From assembly GCF_019635155.1 (NCBI RefSeq), contig NZ_JAHBZY010000006.1:84461-148460 (forward strand): a DNA stretch of 64,000 nucleotides, given 5' to 3'. Positions 41,767 to 49,926 of this stretch are shown piece after piece. The position numbers were made by a program, and so were the translations under genes. Each line of letters opens with the position of its first letter. Positions within the stretch are counted from its first letter, which is position 1. This DNA comes from Nitrosomonas sp. (lineage in GTDB: Bacteria > Pseudomonadota > Gammaproteobacteria > Burkholderiales > Nitrosomonadaceae). The notes under the pieces were generated by a model. That model was not told the DNA's origin. It worked only from the letters and a program-made list of their open reading frames with translations, and made no database searches.

Positions 41767-42846
41767 ATGTATCGCCTATTGCTCAGCGGCTATGACACCA
41801 TCGAATGCGCGTATTACCTCGCATTCAGTCATGGTTGCCTGCTTGATTTTGAGCAACTAGCGGTGGAGAAAGAAGCACTACGCCAATTAAAGATGCGCAA
41901 GCAAAAGCCTATCAGGCTGGGCAATGAAGAATTCCTGCTGGCTTCACACGGTACGGCGAGCGGTTATCCCTTCCTGATCGAAAACGAATCGTTTAGCATC
42001 CAATTCGGTGAATTCAACAAACCTTCGTTCTTTGTTACGTTTCGCAGCGTGGCGCTATGGCATCAGGGCATACAAGCCTTGCATCAGCGCTTTTTGGATT
42101 GGGCGAAATCGGTAGGGCTGAGCAGCTATGAACCGGAGCGATTGTCTCGCGTGGATTTCACCTTTGATTACTTCCTGCCAAACCTAGATTTTGATGAAGA
42201 TAGTTTCGTCTCGACTGCTTGTAAGGATAACCAGCACCGCAAGAACCGCAAAATTCAGACTTTCTCTTTTGGTGAAGGTGAAATTAGGCTGCGGATTTAT
42301 AACAAATGCGATGAGATCAACGAAACAAGTTCGAAAACCTGGTTCTACAAGCTATGGGAAATCGATCACGATGTATGGCGCATCGAATGGCAGGTGCGTA
42401 AAGGCTCATTACGCAGTTGCGGCATTCAAACCTTTGCTGACCTTCAACACCGCCAAGGCAAGCTTTTACAGCTTTTGGTCAATGAACATACCACGCTGCG
42501 CATTAAAGAAGATGACAGCAACCGCTCCCGCTGGGCATTGCATCCGCTATGGCAGGATTTGATAGAGCAAGTTGCGAAGATCGAAATTCTGGAAGGATTG
42601 GATACCTTAAACGAACTCGACATGAACGCACTGCTTGAAGAACGCAAGATGCGCATCGCAATCAGCGTATACGGTTATCTCAAGCGCATGGCTGCCATTC
42701 AATGTTTACAGCACGGCAAGGACAAGATTTCCGTCATGGAAGCCCAAGCACTCCTAAGCATGGTCGTTCGGCATGTTCATAACCCCTTGTCTTGGTCGTG
42801 CGACGTTGAAGAACGCGTAACAGAAATGAGGCTTGGCAAATGGTAG
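41767..42846 (+). CDS. rep: Replication initiation protein (Rep_trans-like)
   Basis: The 359-residue protein begins MYRLLLSGYDTIECAYYL and has the core of PF02486-type replication initiators: LSRVDFTFDYFLPN (metal-binding region), FGEGEIRLRIYNKCDEI, and WRIEWQVRKGSLR. Such proteins nick a double-strand origin and start rolling-circle replication in some plasmids, filamentous phages and integrative elements. I start it at ATG 41767; the longer open frame from 41683 overlaps the RHH gene. The next small gene overlaps its stop by 7 bp. The structured segment at 41,103-41,285 is a candidate target. Confidence 0.75.
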   Translation: MYRLLLSGYDTIECAYYLAFSHGCLLDFEQLAVEKEALRQLKMRKQKPIRLGNEEFLLASHGTASGYPFLIENESFSIQFGEFNKPSFFVTFRSVALWHQGIQALHQRFLDWAKSVGLSSYEPERLSRVDFTFDYFLPNLDFDEDSFVSTACKDNQHRKNRKIQTFSFGEGEIRLRIYNKCDEINETSSKTWFYKLWEIDHDVWRIEWQVRKGSLRSCGIQTFADLQHRQGKLLQLLVNEHTTLRIKEDDSNRSRWALHPLWQDLIEQVAKIEILEGLDTLNELDMNALLEERKMRIAISVYGYLKRMAAIQCLQHGKDKISVMEAQALLSMVVRHVHNPLSWSCDVEERVTEMRLGKW

Positions 42847-43043
42847 CGCTGCAAGAGATTCTGAAGCGGCTCGATCAAAGCAAGAATGAAACCCTGCTGC
42901 TGGCGCAGAGTTCTTTGCCGCAATCGCAGTTTGAAGCATTTCGTAAAATTTTTCTCAATATCTTCGGTAAGAATGGATTGGAAAAGGAATTGGCAAGGCT
43001 TTATGCCGAAGATCGGAAGCAGGACAGGAACGGGCAGGAATAG
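42840..43043 (+). CDS. Small element-encoded protein
   Basis: This is a 67-residue helical, charged protein (MVALQEILKRLDQSKNETLL, then FRKIFLNIFGKNGLEKELARLYAED). It starts at ATG 42840, 7 bp before the end of rep, which indicates coupling. I do not recognise it. It is a likely accessory protein of the element. Confidence 0.55.
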   Translation: MVALQEILKRLDQSKNETLLLAQSSLPQSQFEAFRKIFLNIFGKNGLEKELARLYAEDRKQDRNGQE

Positions 43044-43072
43044 ATCATGCAAAAAAGGAGGTGCCATAATGC

Positions 43073-43225
43073 GTGAACGAACCCGACAATTTAGAATTTG
43101 TGATAGATTTTAACCCTGACTTTCAGGAGCAAACTATCCAAGCTGGGGAATTGCGCTTGATAAAGTCTTTCCTGCCTGAAATTCTGAAAGAAATCGCAAT
43201 TCAGGCTGAATCCAACAAGGAGTAA
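43073..43225 (+). CDS. Small acidic protein, GTG start
   Basis: GTG 43073 opens a 50-codon frame (NEPDNLEFVIDFNPDFQEQTI, then LIKSFLPEILKEIAIQAE) ending at TAA 43225. AAGGAGGT at 43055-43062 lies 10 nt upstream. The end overlaps the ribosome binding site (AAGGAG) of the recombinase, so the genes are tightly packed. An alternative ATG at 43069 would encode only 14 residues. I do not recognise the protein. Confidence 0.5.
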   Translation: MNEPDNLEFVIDFNPDFQEQTIQAGELRLIKSFLPEILKEIAIQAESNKE

Positions 43226-43230
43226 AGAAC

Positions 43231-44847
43231 ATGCGGATAGCGCTCTATGCTCGCGTTTCCACGGTCAAGCAAGCGGAAAAGGATTTATCGATTCCCGATC
43301 AGTTGCGGCAAATGCGTGATTGGTGCAAGGCCAACGGTTACACCGTAATTATGGAATACGTCGAGCCGGGCGCATCCGCAACCGACGATAAAAGACCGGT
43401 ATTTCAGCAAATGATTGCTGATGCCATGCTCAAGCCAAGCCCCTACGATGCTATTGTTGTGCATAGTCTATCTCGCTTTTTCCGCAATTCACTGGAATTT
43501 GGCCTATATGAACGTGACCTAAGAAAAGTCGATGTCAAACTGATTTCCATTACCCAACAAACGAGCGATGATCCCAGCGGAGAATTCACACGAAAGCTAT
43601 TGAGTTTCTTTGATGAATACCAAAGCAAGGAAAACAGCAAACACACCTTGCGCGCGATGAAAGAAAACACCCGGCAAGGTTATTTCAACGGTTCGCGTCC
43701 TCCCTTTGGCTATAAAACCATCGAAGTTGAAACCATCAGCATCAAGGGGAAGAAAAAGAAACGCCTGACCATCGATGAACATGAAGCGGCTACCGTTCGC
43801 AAAATCTTCGACCTATACCTGAACGGCCACCTTGGCCAATCGATGGGTGCAAAGCAAATTGCTGTTTACCTGAATGAGCGCGGATTCACGCAAAGAGGAA
43901 AACAATTTGCGCGCAACCGGATACATGAAATCCTTTCCAATCCGACTTATCAGGGTGAATTCATTTTTAACAAGCGCGACGCCAAGAATCAGAAATTCAA
44001 ACCGGAAAGCGAATGGGTGCGTATGGCGGTGGAGCCGATCATTGAGCAATCACTATTTGAAGTTGTGCAAGCACGTAAAGCAAGCCGTGCGCCTTCAAAA
44101 GTACCGCCAAGAATAACCAACTCACCAACTTTATTAACCGGTTTGCTCAAATGTGGTTGCTGCGGTGCCAGCATGACGCTGGTAACGGGAAAAGGCGGGC
44201 GTTATCGCTATTACAAATGCAATACCCGCATTAGCAAGGGTAACAAGTTGTGCGACGGGCGAAGCATTCCGATGGATAAACTCGATAAGCTGATTCTTAC
44301 CGCGTTGGCGGACAAAGTATTTGATCCTGAACGGGTCAAGATTATGCTGTCCGACATGAAAAAGCAGATTAAAGCTGCACAGGAAAGCCAGGATGAAGGA
44401 TTGAAGAAGCTGACCAAGGAGCTGGATGAAATCAAGACCGCCACTGACCGGCTTTATGAAGCCGTTGAAAAAGGTTTCTTGCCGTTGAATTCTTCACTTC
44501 AGGAACGATCTCACAAATTGAATGCAAGAAAGCAGGAATTATTGATTCAAGTTGCCGGATACCGCCGTCAGCAACAATTGCCGGAAATCAAGCAGAATCA
44601 GCTTGAAGCTTTTACCAAAGCGCTACGAACCAAGCTACTCGACAGAAAAAGCGGATTCGGTAAGGAATATCTAAAACTTCTGGTGAGTGAAATTCGCATC
44701 AAGGACAATCAAGCGGAGATTACCGGCAGTTATTCTGCGCTTGCTCACGCTGTAGAAGAAACAAAAAAGCACTCTCTTGAAAGAGTGCCCAGTTTTGTAC
44801 CGAAATGGCTCCCCGACCAGGGCTCGAACCTGGGACCTGCGGATTAA
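43231..44847 (+). CDS. Large serine recombinase
   Basis: This is a 538-residue site-specific recombinase. It has a resolvase N-terminal domain (MRIALYARVSTVKQAEKDLSIPDQLRQM, catalytic Ser10 in ARVST; VVHSLSRFFRN). A recombinase domain follows (GSRPPFGYKTIEVE, GAKQIAVYLNERGFTQRGKQF), then a zinc ribbon (LKCGCCGASM, YYKCNTR, LCDGR) and a coiled-coil tail. The last 14 residues (LPDQGSNLGPAD) are read from a tRNA-Asn fragment at 44,806-44,851. AAGGAG lies 8 nt before ATG 43231. It is the probable integration or excision enzyme of the rep element. Confidence 0.92.
   Translation: MRIALYARVSTVKQAEKDLSIPDQLRQMRDWCKANGYTVIMEYVEPGASATDDKRPVFQQMIADAMLKPSPYDAIVVHSLSRFFRNSLEFGLYERDLRKVDVKLISITQQTSDDPSGEFTRKLLSFFDEYQSKENSKHTLRAMKENTRQGYFNGSRPPFGYKTIEVETISIKGKKKKRLTIDEHEAATVRKIFDLYLNGHLGQSMGAKQIAVYLNERGFTQRGKQFARNRIHEILSNPTYQGEFIFNKRDAKNQKFKPESEWVRMAVEPIIEQSLFEVVQARKASRAPSKVPPRITNSPTLLTGLLKCGCCGASMTLVTGKGGRYRYYKCNTRISKGNKLCDGRSIPMDKLDKLILTALADKVFDPERVKIMLSDMKKQIKAAQESQDEGLKKLTKELDEIKTATDRLYEAVEKGFLPLNSSLQERSHKLNARKQELLIQVAGYRRQQQLPEIKQNQLEAFTKALRTKLLDRKSGFGKEYLKLLVSEIRIKDNQAEITGSYSALAHAVEETKKHSLERVPSFVPKWLPDQGSNLGPAD
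44769..44788. other. Hairpin inside the recombinase 3' end
   Basis: GCACTCT (44769-44775) and AGAGTGC (44782-44788) form a 7-bp stem with a 6-nt loop, followed by CCAGTTTTGT. It looks like a terminator that now lies within the extended recombinase frame. This suggests the original reading frame ended near here before fusion to the tRNA fragment. Confidence 0.4.
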
Positions 44848-44851
44848 CAGT
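44806..44851 (-). other. tRNA-Asn 3' fragment (attachment-site remnant)
   Basis: On the minus strand the 46 bp run from the anticodon loop (ACTGTTAATCCGC, anticodon GTT) through the T arm (GGTTCGAGCCC) to the acceptor GGGGAGCCA. The 5' half of the tRNA is absent, so it is not a functional gene. A 3' tRNA fragment like this is the normal product of integration by a tyrosine integrase into a tRNA gene. The CCA end points left, so the intact tRNA should lie to the right of the element. It also encodes the C terminus of the recombinase. Confidence 0.85.
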
Positions 44852-45071
44852 TCTATAATATTCACTTTTTGCAACAATTTTACCTTACTTTAATAAGCAT
44901 TAAATTGTTTTAATATAACTGTAATATAATGTTTATTATAAATATCTATAAGTTATTGTTGTTTGAATTTCCCACTTTAGTTTTGACGCCGTTTTAATTT
45001 TCTGGTCTACTATAGGTCTACTAATTTGAATAGTAGGCTCTGAAAGCGGAATTAGTAGACTGGAGATCAAG

Positions 45072-46337
45072 ATGCCGCAGAAGCTCACAAAAACATTTAT
45101 CGATTCCATTCCGTATCCTGAGAACGGACAAGCTTTTTACCGTGATAGTGAAATTAAAGGATTCGGTTTGCGTGTTGGTGCTACCAGCAAAGTTTATATC
45201 GCTGAAAGCAAAGTAAACGGTAAAACCGTTCGAGTAAGCATTGGTAAACACGGGATTTATACGGCTGAACAAGCGCGAAACCAAGCAAGAGAATTGCTGC
45301 TCCTGATGTCGAAAGGTATCAATCCCAATGATCAAGTACGAGAACAGAAAACCCGAAGCATGACTTTGCAGCATGTATTCCAGGATTTTTTGGTCGCCCG
45401 GAAAGCACTTAAACCGCGTACTATTTATGATTACAAACGCATCATGGGTACTTATCTGGAGGATTGGAACGATAAGGCGATTGCTGACATCACCAAAGAC
45501 ATGATTGCTAAACGGCATGCCGAACTTGGGCAAAACAGCCAAGCGCAATCTAATTTGACCATGCGTTTTTTGCGTGCGCTCTTTAACTTTGCCGCCGGAC
45601 AATATGAAGATAGTAAAGGACAAGCATTGATTCAGGATAATCCAGTCAAGCGCTTATCGCAAACCCGCGCCTGGTATCGGGTCGAGCGCCGTCAAACGGT
45701 GATTAAACCGCATGAACTAAAACCCTGGTTTCAAGCTGTCATGAATTTGAAAAACGATATCAAAAGTCAGAACCGGGAAACAATCCGTGATTATTTGCTG
45801 TTGGTGCTTTTTACCGGATTGAGACGAGAAGAAGCAGCAAGCATGACCTGGGATAATGTCGATCTGCATGCTAAAACCCTGAAAGTCACCGATACCAAGA
45901 ATCACTTGGATCATACTCTGCCATTATCGGATTTTCTCCACGATTTTTTGCAGCAAAGAAAAACTAATGCAGTGAATGATTATGTTTTCCAGCGTTCAAA
46001 CGGGCAAGGGCATATAACCGAGCAGCGCAAACAAATGGCCAAAGTTATCAAGGAATCCGGTGTAACGTTTACGATTCATGATTTGCGCCGTACCTTCATG
46101 ACAATTGCCGAAAGTCTTGATATATCCGCTTATGCCGTCAAACGGTTAGCCAATCACAAAATGAACAATGACATCACGGCCGGTTACATTATTGCCGATG
46201 TGGAACGGTTGCGAGACCCGATGCAGAAAATTACTGACTATATCCTCAAGTGCGCTAGTTATAAGCCGACTGCCACGGTCACCGATTTACCCAGAAAGAA
46301 ATCGCGCAACTCTACAAAATCCGTCATTGACGTATAA
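45072..46337 (+). CDS. int: P4-type tyrosine integrase
   Basis: This 421-residue integrase has an N-terminal DUF4102-like arm-binding domain (KTFIDSIPYPENGQAFYRDSEIKGFGLRVG; VSIGKHGIYTAEQARNQARELL), a SAM-like core-binding domain, and a catalytic domain. The catalytic domain has R (LFTGLRREEAASMTW), the HxxR pair (IHDLRRTFMT), and the H...Y end (LANHKMNNDITAGYI, Tyr nucleophile). It starts 220 bp to the right of the tRNA-Asn fragment, the usual place for such an enzyme. It begins a plus-strand group that includes the toxin-antitoxin pair. Confidence 0.93.
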   Translation: MPQKLTKTFIDSIPYPENGQAFYRDSEIKGFGLRVGATSKVYIAESKVNGKTVRVSIGKHGIYTAEQARNQARELLLLMSKGINPNDQVREQKTRSMTLQHVFQDFLVARKALKPRTIYDYKRIMGTYLEDWNDKAIADITKDMIAKRHAELGQNSQAQSNLTMRFLRALFNFAAGQYEDSKGQALIQDNPVKRLSQTRAWYRVERRQTVIKPHELKPWFQAVMNLKNDIKSQNRETIRDYLLLVLFTGLRREEAASMTWDNVDLHAKTLKVTDTKNHLDHTLPLSDFLHDFLQQRKTNAVNDYVFQRSNGQGHITEQRKQMAKVIKESGVTFTIHDLRRTFMTIAESLDISAYAVKRLANHKMNNDITAGYIIADVERLRDPMQKITDYILKCASYKPTATVTDLPRKKSRNSTKSVIDV

Positions 46338-46344
46338 ACCAATT

Positions 46345-46668
46345 GTGTATACCATTGTCGAAACTGAAATCTTTGAGCGCCTGTGGCCTTCTTATTGGAC
46401 AGATCAAGCGTATGATGAATTTATAACGTTCATCACCGAAAACCCCGAAGCGGGCGATATAGTCAAAGGCTCCGGCGGTATGCGCAAAGTACGCTGGAGT
46501 CGCTCAGGCTCGGGGAAATCCGGCGGTGTGCGCGTCATTTATTTTAATCGTCTAGCAAATGGTCAGATTTGCTTGGTTTTTATCTATGCAAAAAGCAAAC
46601 TGGATTCAATCAGCGCTAAAACTTTGAAGGAAATGAAACATGAAATCGAGAAAACCTTTAACCGATGA
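46345..46668 (+). CDS. higB: HigB/RelE-type toxin
   Basis: The protein has about 107 residues and begins VYTIVETEIFERLWPSYW. The core (AGDIVKGSGGMRKVRWSRSGSGKSGGVRVIYFNRL) is the PF06296/HigB2-type RelE fold, with the central Arg and Lys expected for an mRNA-cleaving toxin, and ICLVFIYAKS closes the sheet. I take GTG 46345 as start, because TTG 46327 and longer frames overlap the integrase gene with non-homologous sequence. It ends 29 bp into the antitoxin gene, the usual toxin-first higBA layout. Confidence 0.88.
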   Translation: MYTIVETEIFERLWPSYWTDQAYDEFITFITENPEAGDIVKGSGGMRKVRWSRSGSGKSGGVRVIYFNRLANGQICLVFIYAKSKLDSISAKTLKEMKHEIEKTFNR

Positions 46669-46948
46669 AGAACTGGAAGCATGGGAAAACAGCCGGGACT
46701 TAGAGGCTGAATTACTGGAATCCGTACGCCAGATGACAGCAGGGAAGGTGCATGCTGTTATGTCGCCCGTCATATCGGCACGTAAAAAAACGGGTTTATC
46801 TCAAGCTGAGTTTGCCAAACTGCTGGGCGTATCGGTACGCACATTACAAGAATGGGAACAAGGTCGTCGTCAACCCAGCGGTGCAGCCAAAACACTGATT
46901 GCAATTGCTGAGCGCCGCCCTGATGTGTTAAAAGAAATCGCTGCGTAA
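46640..46948 (+). CDS. higA: HigA/NadS-type antitoxin (XRE HTH)
   Basis: The 102-residue protein carries a helix-turn-helix of the XRE family in its second half (ISARKKTGLSQAEFAKLLGVSVRTLQEWEQGRRQPSGAAKTLIAIA). The N-terminal half matches NadS-like proteins. It overlaps the toxin gene by 29 bp on the same strand. The pair probably stabilises the element and is autoregulated by the antitoxin. Confidence 0.9.
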   Translation: MKSRKPLTDEELEAWENSRDLEAELLESVRQMTAGKVHAVMSPVISARKKTGLSQAEFAKLLGVSVRTLQEWEQGRRQPSGAAKTLIAIAERRPDVLKEIAA

Positions 46949-47215
46949 ATACAGCCACCGCGAAGCGGCTTACCCTTGACAGGCTGCTGCTACCCAAGAC
47001 AATACCGACGAAGGATTGAAGTTTTTTGTCTTTAGATTCTTGAATACCTCACACAGTAACGCATTTGCCATTCTCAGGCTAAGTCACAATACCGCATCCT
47101 TCATGCAAAACCAACCTTCGGGTGGCAATTAATATGATAAGTCAGCAATCATTTCTTCTTAAGAGCGCAATACATTGCGCCGTCAACTATTCTAATGACT
47201 TATAACGCTGATTAA

Positions 47216-47884
47216 ATGGTTATGTATATTAAAAACAATCCTGACTTTAAAACTGTTTGGCAATTGGCGCATAACTGGATAAGCGCAGATTCAGACAAAA
47301 CCGATCCAAACGAAATCTCACCCGACCTAAGAACTGCCATTCATCGCTTAATGCTTGCTATGGCTGGCAGGGAAATATCGGCAAGATGGAAGGGATTAAA
47401 AATTTTCCGGGATGACTCTTTTTTGTCGATGATTTTTGATTTTTATCACGACATCAAATTTTTAAACTGCTTAGGAAAGAATGAGTTTGATAAGGATTAT
47501 CTGGATAATCTTTATGTGAAAAGAAATGAAGTAATGAATTGGTGCTCAGATTCACTACTCGATCCTCCGCCTTGCTGGTCTCATAAAAAATTAATAGCAA
47601 CCGATCAAGCAGAGTATGAATTGGTTGATCCTGATGACGAGAATAATAGCTGGTACGACAAAATATCAAAACGGCGCAGACAGCGAATAGTTTGTATCGA
47701 ATTGGCAAAACAACTATGGAAGATTAATCCAAATCTAAGTTATGAGGAAATGCGAAGCCATCCTATTATGCAGCAATTTGGTTATTCATCCACTTTTTCT
47801 CCTAAGCCATTTAAAAATTTAGTGCGGATTGTTGCGTCAGAATCTGCACAATTGCCAGGAGCACCAACAAAATCAAAGGAATAG
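47216..47884 (+). CDS. Hypothetical protein of the integrase element
   Basis: I do not recognise this 222-residue soluble protein. It begins with MVMYIKNNPDFKTVWQLAHNWI and has a Trp/Lys-rich middle (REISARWKGLKIFRDDSFLSMIFDFYHDIKFL). Its basic stretch SKRRRQRIVCIELAKQLWKINPNLSYEEM is suggestive of DNA binding. It sits between the HigBA pair and the AlpA-like gene, where satellite-type elements often encode a regulator or primase-like protein. Codon use is AT-rich. Confidence 0.6.
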   Translation: MVMYIKNNPDFKTVWQLAHNWISADSDKTDPNEISPDLRTAIHRLMLAMAGREISARWKGLKIFRDDSFLSMIFDFYHDIKFLNCLGKNEFDKDYLDNLYVKRNEVMNWCSDSLLDPPPCWSHKKLIATDQAEYELVDPDDENNSWYDKISKRRRQRIVCIELAKQLWKINPNLSYEEMRSHPIMQQFGYSSTFSPKPFKNLVRIVASESAQLPGAPTKSKE

Positions 47885-47997
47885 AAAAACGTAATTATTC
47901 CTAAAAAAATAGATATATATCTATTTTTTTAGTGTCTTTTATTGTCGTTTTAGTTGTCGCAAATTGATCTCGTATTTTTTAACTAACGAGGTCAACC

Positions 47998-48192
47998 ATG
48001 CAAACCCCTTTACTCACTACTAAACAAGCCGCACAAATCTTAGGTGTTAGCACCGCATTCCTGGAACGAGACCGCTGGGCCGGGGCGCGGGTGCCATTCA
48101 TCAAAGTAGGCAGCCGGGCAGTTCGCTATCGCCATAGCGATCTGCTCGCCTATATTGAATCTTGCACCCATTATTCAACCAGCCAGTACTGA
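47998..48192 (+). CDS. AlpA-like MerR-type HTH protein (excisionase candidate)
   Basis: The 64-residue protein has the small winged helix of AlpA/HTH_17 proteins: [24 protein letters not shown], then [24 protein letters not shown]. Such proteins regulate excision or early gene expression in integrated elements. Its stop codon lies 7 bp before the GPA start. An AACGAGGTC purine site precedes ATG 47998. Confidence 0.85.
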   Translation: MQTPLLTTKQAAQILGVSTAFLERDRWAGARVPFIKVGSRAVRYRHSDLLAYIESCTHYSTSQY

Positions 48193-48199
48193 GGTGTGT

Positions 48200-49843
48200 A
48201 TGCACACGTCAGTACATCAACCCCAAGAATTGCTCAGTCCCGGTGAACGCATCGCCGAAGGCATATTAAGTTTTCTCGGTGAACCGGACGGCAATGATAA
48301 ACGATGGCGCGCCCCAATATTCCGGCAACTGCCCAAACGGTTTGCCGGAATAGTTGCTGATGATTACAAAGAAGCTTACATCTTCGACGGCAGGCAACAA
48401 GCTAACCTTGGCTTGCTGGAGGCTTACGGGACAATCACTAAAAACAGCATTCCCCTGAATGCCAGCGATGATGACCTGAACGATCTGGCAAAAAATATCG
48501 TCAAGGAAATGCAGCAAGTCAGCCGTATTTACCGGAATTTGGAATATGCTGTTTCCCGGATGTTGCGCCGGGCGCAAAAGTACGAAATCGAGCTGTCATT
48601 GTTTGAAGATCCTGATATAACAACGACCGGCATCTATACCCGCTTGACCGATGACATCTGGTGGCTGCAACGGTTGCGTAAGATTCATGCACAAAAACTG
48701 GAACAAGACGCCATTCGCATCGGATTGGTGCATGAACGCGCCAGCCGCTATGTCAGCGATGAAACTCTGACAAGGCGCAGGGAACAGAAAAAACGCATCC
48801 GCCGCGTTCTCGATGGATTATTGGCAACCAATGAACTCGGCCAATGTTTCACGCTGAGCGAACTGGCAGAGTTAGGTCTGGCCAATCCCCGCATCCGGCG
48901 CAGTGAATTGATGGTGCGTATTTACGGCTTTGAATACATCGCCAATGAATTGGGCCATACTGGAGAATTCTATACCATCACCTGCCCGTCCAGAATGCAT
49001 GCCCGGCATTCCGGCAGCGGTGAGCACAATCTCAAACACGATGGTATGACGCCAAAGCAAGCGCAAAAGTATCTGAATAAAGTCTGGTCACGAATCCGCG
49101 CAAAACTCAAACGAAGCAGCCTGCCCGTTTACGGATTCCGCATCGCTGAACCGCAGCACGACGGCACGCCGCACTGGCACATATTGTTATTTATGCCGTC
49201 CGAACAAACTGAGAAAGTCAGAGAAATCATGCGGCACTATGCCTTGCAAACCGATGGCGACGAACCCGGCGCACAGCAACACCGCTTCAAAGCAGTCCCC
49301 ATCGATAAAAGTAAAGGTTCAGCAGTAGGTTACATCGCCAAGTACATTTCAAAAAACATTGACGGCTACGGTTTGGAGAATGACATCGACGGCAGCCCGA
49401 TACAGGAAGCCGCTGAAAGAGTCGAAGCTTGGGCATCGACTTGGAGTATCCGGCAATTCCAGCAGATTGGTGGCGCACCCGTCAGTATTTGGCGAGAGCT
49501 TAGAAGAATCCACGATGCACCCAAAGGCATTCTGGAGCAAGCAAGACAAGCAGCCGATCAGGGGCACTGGTGGCAATTCATTCAGCTGATGGGTGGTGTG
49601 ACTACTAAACGCAAAGACAATCCCATCAAACTGATGAAAATCGACTCGAAGGAGCGAGGCAAGTATGGCGACCCAATTGGGAAAAAGATTTGTGGCGTTG
49701 AAACTGATACCGTCCAACTACTGACACGATTGCATCAATGGCATATTGAAAGATGTGCAGTTAACATGGAAGTAACTGAAGAAATGAGCGCAAAGCGCCC
49801 GCAGAGGAGCGTCAGCGATTGCGGCGGCGCTTTTGCGGCGTAG
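48200..49843 (+). CDS. GPA-type HUH rolling-circle replication endonuclease
   Basis: The 547-residue protein matches the phage replication protein A (PF05840) family. It has the HUH metal motif TPHWHILLF (His-Trp-His), the paired-tyrosine motif [10 protein letters not shown] (Tyr pair four residues apart), and the upstream metal segment [15 protein letters not shown]. Such enzymes nick the plus-strand origin and join its ends. I start it at ATG 48200 ([16 protein letters not shown]), with GAGGTG close upstream. It encodes the second replication initiator of this accessory region, distinct from the Rep_trans-like protein at 41,767. Confidence 0.9.
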   Translation: MHTSVHQPQELLSPGERIAEGILSFLGEPDGNDKRWRAPIFRQLPKRFAGIVADDYKEAYIFDGRQQANLGLLEAYGTITKNSIPLNASDDDLNDLAKNIVKEMQQVSRIYRNLEYAVSRMLRRAQKYEIELSLFEDPDITTTGIYTRLTDDIWWLQRLRKIHAQKLEQDAIRIGLVHERASRYVSDETLTRRREQKKRIRRVLDGLLATNELGQCFTLSELAELGLANPRIRRSELMVRIYGFEYIANELGHTGEFYTITCPSRMHARHSGSGEHNLKHDGMTPKQAQKYLNKVWSRIRAKLKRSSLPVYGFRIAEPQHDGTPHWHILLFMPSEQTEKVREIMRHYALQTDGDEPGAQQHRFKAVPIDKSKGSAVGYIAKYISKNIDGYGLENDIDGSPIQEAAERVEAWASTWSIRQFQQIGGAPVSIWRELRRIHDAPKGILEQARQAADQGHWWQFIQLMGGVTTKRKDNPIKLMKIDSKERGKYGDPIGKKICGVETDTVQLLTRLHQWHIERCAVNMEVTEEMSAKRPQRSVSDCGGAFAA

Positions 49844-49926
49844 CCGCCTTGGAGTTCTGTTAATAACTGTACGCGACTTGACTGCAATAAATTCGCAATA
49901 TAAATATATCGTTCCGTTTTCATACT

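Noticed and set aside
49823-49848. GGCGGC/GCCGCC pairing at the end of the GPA gene as a terminator
   Set aside because: The stem lies mostly within the coding sequence and no T run follows.
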